This document shows, in pieces, positions 62,281 through 64,000 of a stretch of DNA of 64,000 nucleotides. The stretch is from Gammaproteobacteria bacterium (lineage in GTDB: Bacteria; Pseudomonadota; Gammaproteobacteria; Competibacterales; Competibacteraceae). Position numbers and translations under genes: made by a program. Below the pieces are notes generated by a model that was not told the origin of the DNA, did not search any database, and was given only the letters and a program-made list of their open reading frames with translations. Every line of letters starts with the position of its first letter. Position 1 is the first letter of the stretch. The DNA lies in assembly GCA_024235095.1 (NCBI GenBank), contig JACKNC010000001.1:2794501-2858500 (forward strand). Reading direction: 5' to 3'.

Positions 62281-63873
62281 ATGACCACTCTGCTCCAAGA
62301 ACTGCAACGGCGCCGCACCTTTGCCATTATTTCCCACCCTGACGCTGGCAAGACGACCCTGACGGAAAAACTGCTGCTGTTTGGTGGCGCCATCCAATTG
62401 GCCGGAACGGTCAAGGGCCGCAAGGCGGCGCGTCACGCGACCAGCGACTGGATGGCCCTGGAGCAGCAACGCGGCATTTCGGTCACTTCATCGGTGATGC
62501 AGTTCCCCTATCGCGACCGCATCATCAACCTGCTCGATACCCCCGGTCACGAGGATTTTTCCGAGGACACCTACCGCACCCTGACCGCCGTCGATTCGGC
62601 GCTGATGGTGATCGACTGCGCCCGGGGCGTCGAGGAACGCACGATCAAACTGATGGAAGTCTGCCGACTGCGCGACACGCCGATTTTTACCTTCATCAAT
62701 AAACTCGACCGTGATGGCCGCGAACCCATTGAGTTATTGGATGAGGTTGAAGAGATTCTGAAAATCCGCTGCGCTCCAGTGACCTGGCCGATTGGCATGG
62801 GGCGGGAGTTAAAGGGCGTCTATCACTTTGAGCAGGATTTTATTCATCTCTACGATCCCTCCCGCGATGGGCGGATCAATACCGGGCGCATTCTCCAGGG
62901 ATTAAGCAGCCCGGAGGTCAATCAGGCGCTGGGTTCGGACCGGGCGCAAGCCCTGCGCGATGAAGTCGAACTAGTGCGCGGGGCCAGTCATGCCTTCGAT
63001 TTCGCTGAATACCGCGCGGGACGCCTGACCCCGGTATTTTTTGGTTCCGCGCTGACCAACTTCGGCGTGCAGGAGATGCTGGATGGGTTCATCGAACATG
63101 CCCCACCGCCCCGCTCCTGCGCCGCCGCCAGCCGTGAAGTCGAACCAGGAGAAGAGGCTTTCACCGGGTTTGTGTTCAAAATCCAGGCGAATATGGACCC
63201 TCAGCACCGCGACCGCATCGCCTTCCTACGCATTTGTTCCGGAACCTATCAGCCTGCGATGAAAGTGCGCCATGTTCGGCTGGGCCGGGAGGTAAAAATC
63301 GCCGATGCGCTGACCTTTATGGCCGCCGAGCGCGAACATGCCGAAGACGCTTTTCCTGGCGACATTATTGGCTTGCACAACCACGGCACCATTCGTATTG
63401 GCGATACGTTCACCCAGGGCGAGGACTTGCAATTTACCGGTATCCCGGACTTCGCCCCGGAACTGTTCCGCCGCGCCCGACTGCGCGATCCGCTGAAAAT
63501 GAAGGCGTTACAGAAGGGTCTGGAACAGTTGTGCGAGGAAGGCGCTACCCAATTATTTCGCCCACTCAATAGCAACGATCTCATCCTGGGGGCAGTGGGC
63601 GTGTTGCAATTCGACGTCGCTGCTTTTCGGCTCCGCAGTGAATACGGGGTCGAATGCGGATTCGAGAATGTCAATGTCGCTACCGCCCGCTGGGTCCGTT
63701 GTCCCGACGTCAAGCGTTTTGAGGATTTCCAGCACAAGCTGCGCGATAACCTAGCGCTGGACCATCATGGCGAACTGGTCTATATCGCCCCCAGTCGGGT
63801 CAATTTACAGCTGACCCAGGAACGCTGGCCAGAAGTTCGTTTCGCCGCCACCCGCGAGCATGGCTTGCGCTGA
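62281..63873 (+). CDS. prfC: Peptide chain release factor 3
   Basis: GTPase that removes RF1/RF2 from the ribosome after termination. It has 530 residues, the usual length. G1 SHPDAGKTT, G2 RGISVTSS, G3 DTPGHEDF and G4 NKLDRDGREP are all intact. The C-terminal RF3-specific part has the VGVLQFDVAAFRLRSEYGVEC segment. ATG 62281 begins MTTLLQELQRRRTFAIISHPDAGK, the family start. It is divergent from the CoA-transferase gene. No gene is seen in the last 127 bases after it. Confidence 0.96.
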   Translation: MTTLLQELQRRRTFAIISHPDAGKTTLTEKLLLFGGAIQLAGTVKGRKAARHATSDWMALEQQRGISVTSSVMQFPYRDRIINLLDTPGHEDFSEDTYRTLTAVDSALMVIDCARGVEERTIKLMEVCRLRDTPIFTFINKLDRDGREPIELLDEVEEILKIRCAPVTWPIGMGRELKGVYHFEQDFIHLYDPSRDGRINTGRILQGLSSPEVNQALGSDRAQALRDEVELVRGASHAFDFAEYRAGRLTPVFFGSALTNFGVQEMLDGFIEHAPPPRSCAAASREVEPGEEAFTGFVFKIQANMDPQHRDRIAFLRICSGTYQPAMKVRHVRLGREVKIADALTFMAAEREHAEDAFPGDIIGLHNHGTIRIGDTFTQGEDLQFTGIPDFAPELFRRARLRDPLKMKALQKGLEQLCEEGATQLFRPLNSNDLILGAVGVLQFDVAAFRLRSEYGVECGFENVNVATARWVRCPDVKRFEDFQHKLRDNLALDHHGELVYIAPSRVNLQLTQERWPEVRFAATREHGLR

Positions 63874-64000
63874 AACCGCAACGCTAGTCGCGATAGCATT
63901 ACTCACATCAATAACCGGAGAGGAAGACGCAACATTTTGACCCTTCGAGAGTAGTATTCAGCTTAAAGTTTGTATAATATTAGTCTAAATATAAGCGAGA

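Noticed and set aside
63930..64000. Promoter with TATAAT near the right edge
   Set aside because: A TATAAT is present at about 63975 but no well-spaced -35 box or downstream gene can be seen before the window ends.

Overview
The window looks like a chromosomal segment of a GC-rich gammaproteobacterium. Core genes (rlmD, glnE, prfC, lgt, ilvE, trpGDC, tyrA, hisC) and a proteobacterial mlaE/F/D-type lipid transporter support this. A dispersed family of C-run/G-run hairpin repeats and a very heavy insertion-sequence (IS) load recall Competibacter-like genomes. That genus-level idea is a guess from general knowledge and was not tested.

Layout. 1-7.5 kb: tail of an AT-rich gene, rlmD, then the glutathione-dependent formaldehyde pathway (class III alcohol dehydrogenase and S-formylglutathione hydrolase), whose two genes are separated by a large single-chain MmeI-like restriction-modification gene, then a nuclease-like gene. 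7.5-11.2 kb: MCE-type lipid transport operon (permease, ATPase, MCE protein, lipoprotein). 11.3-17.6 kb: a co-directional four-gene set: a receiver-domain protein with a C-terminal membrane anchor, a membrane-anchored coiled-coil protein, a SrfB-family protein with actin/Hsp70-type nucleotide-binding motifs, and a DUF3592 membrane protein. This is the best candidate for a poorly described system. 17.7-46.4 kb: an IS-dense zone, with two ordinary islands: macro-domain, nfeD and stomatin genes; and DUF2505, osmC, trpC/D/G and lgt. 46.4-64 kb: ordinary chromosome with Uma2, ilvE, glnE, an HDOD-GGDEF protein, rarD, a K+ channel pair, a DUF790 protein, tyrA, hisC, a CoA-transferase and prfC.

The IS zone can be unpicked almost base by base. 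Elements, with target-site duplications (TSDs) where visible: IS982 (two copies plus one end), IS630 (three copies, two in tandem), IS1-type (three), IS1595, IS21, a pair of inverted IS4/IS701-like copies, and an unclassified DDE element. Removing insertions at their TSDs restores three genes exactly in frame: an IS1 transposase, a DDE transposase, and a 922-residue secreted SBBP/DUF4214 beta-propeller protein hit twice. One of those two hits is a 177-bp non-coding palindromic element. It occurs twice in the window, both times next to a GATA target, and may be an undescribed miniature transposable element.

No rRNA, tRNA, CRISPR array or replication origin was recognised. Family names come from reading the translations, not from database searches.
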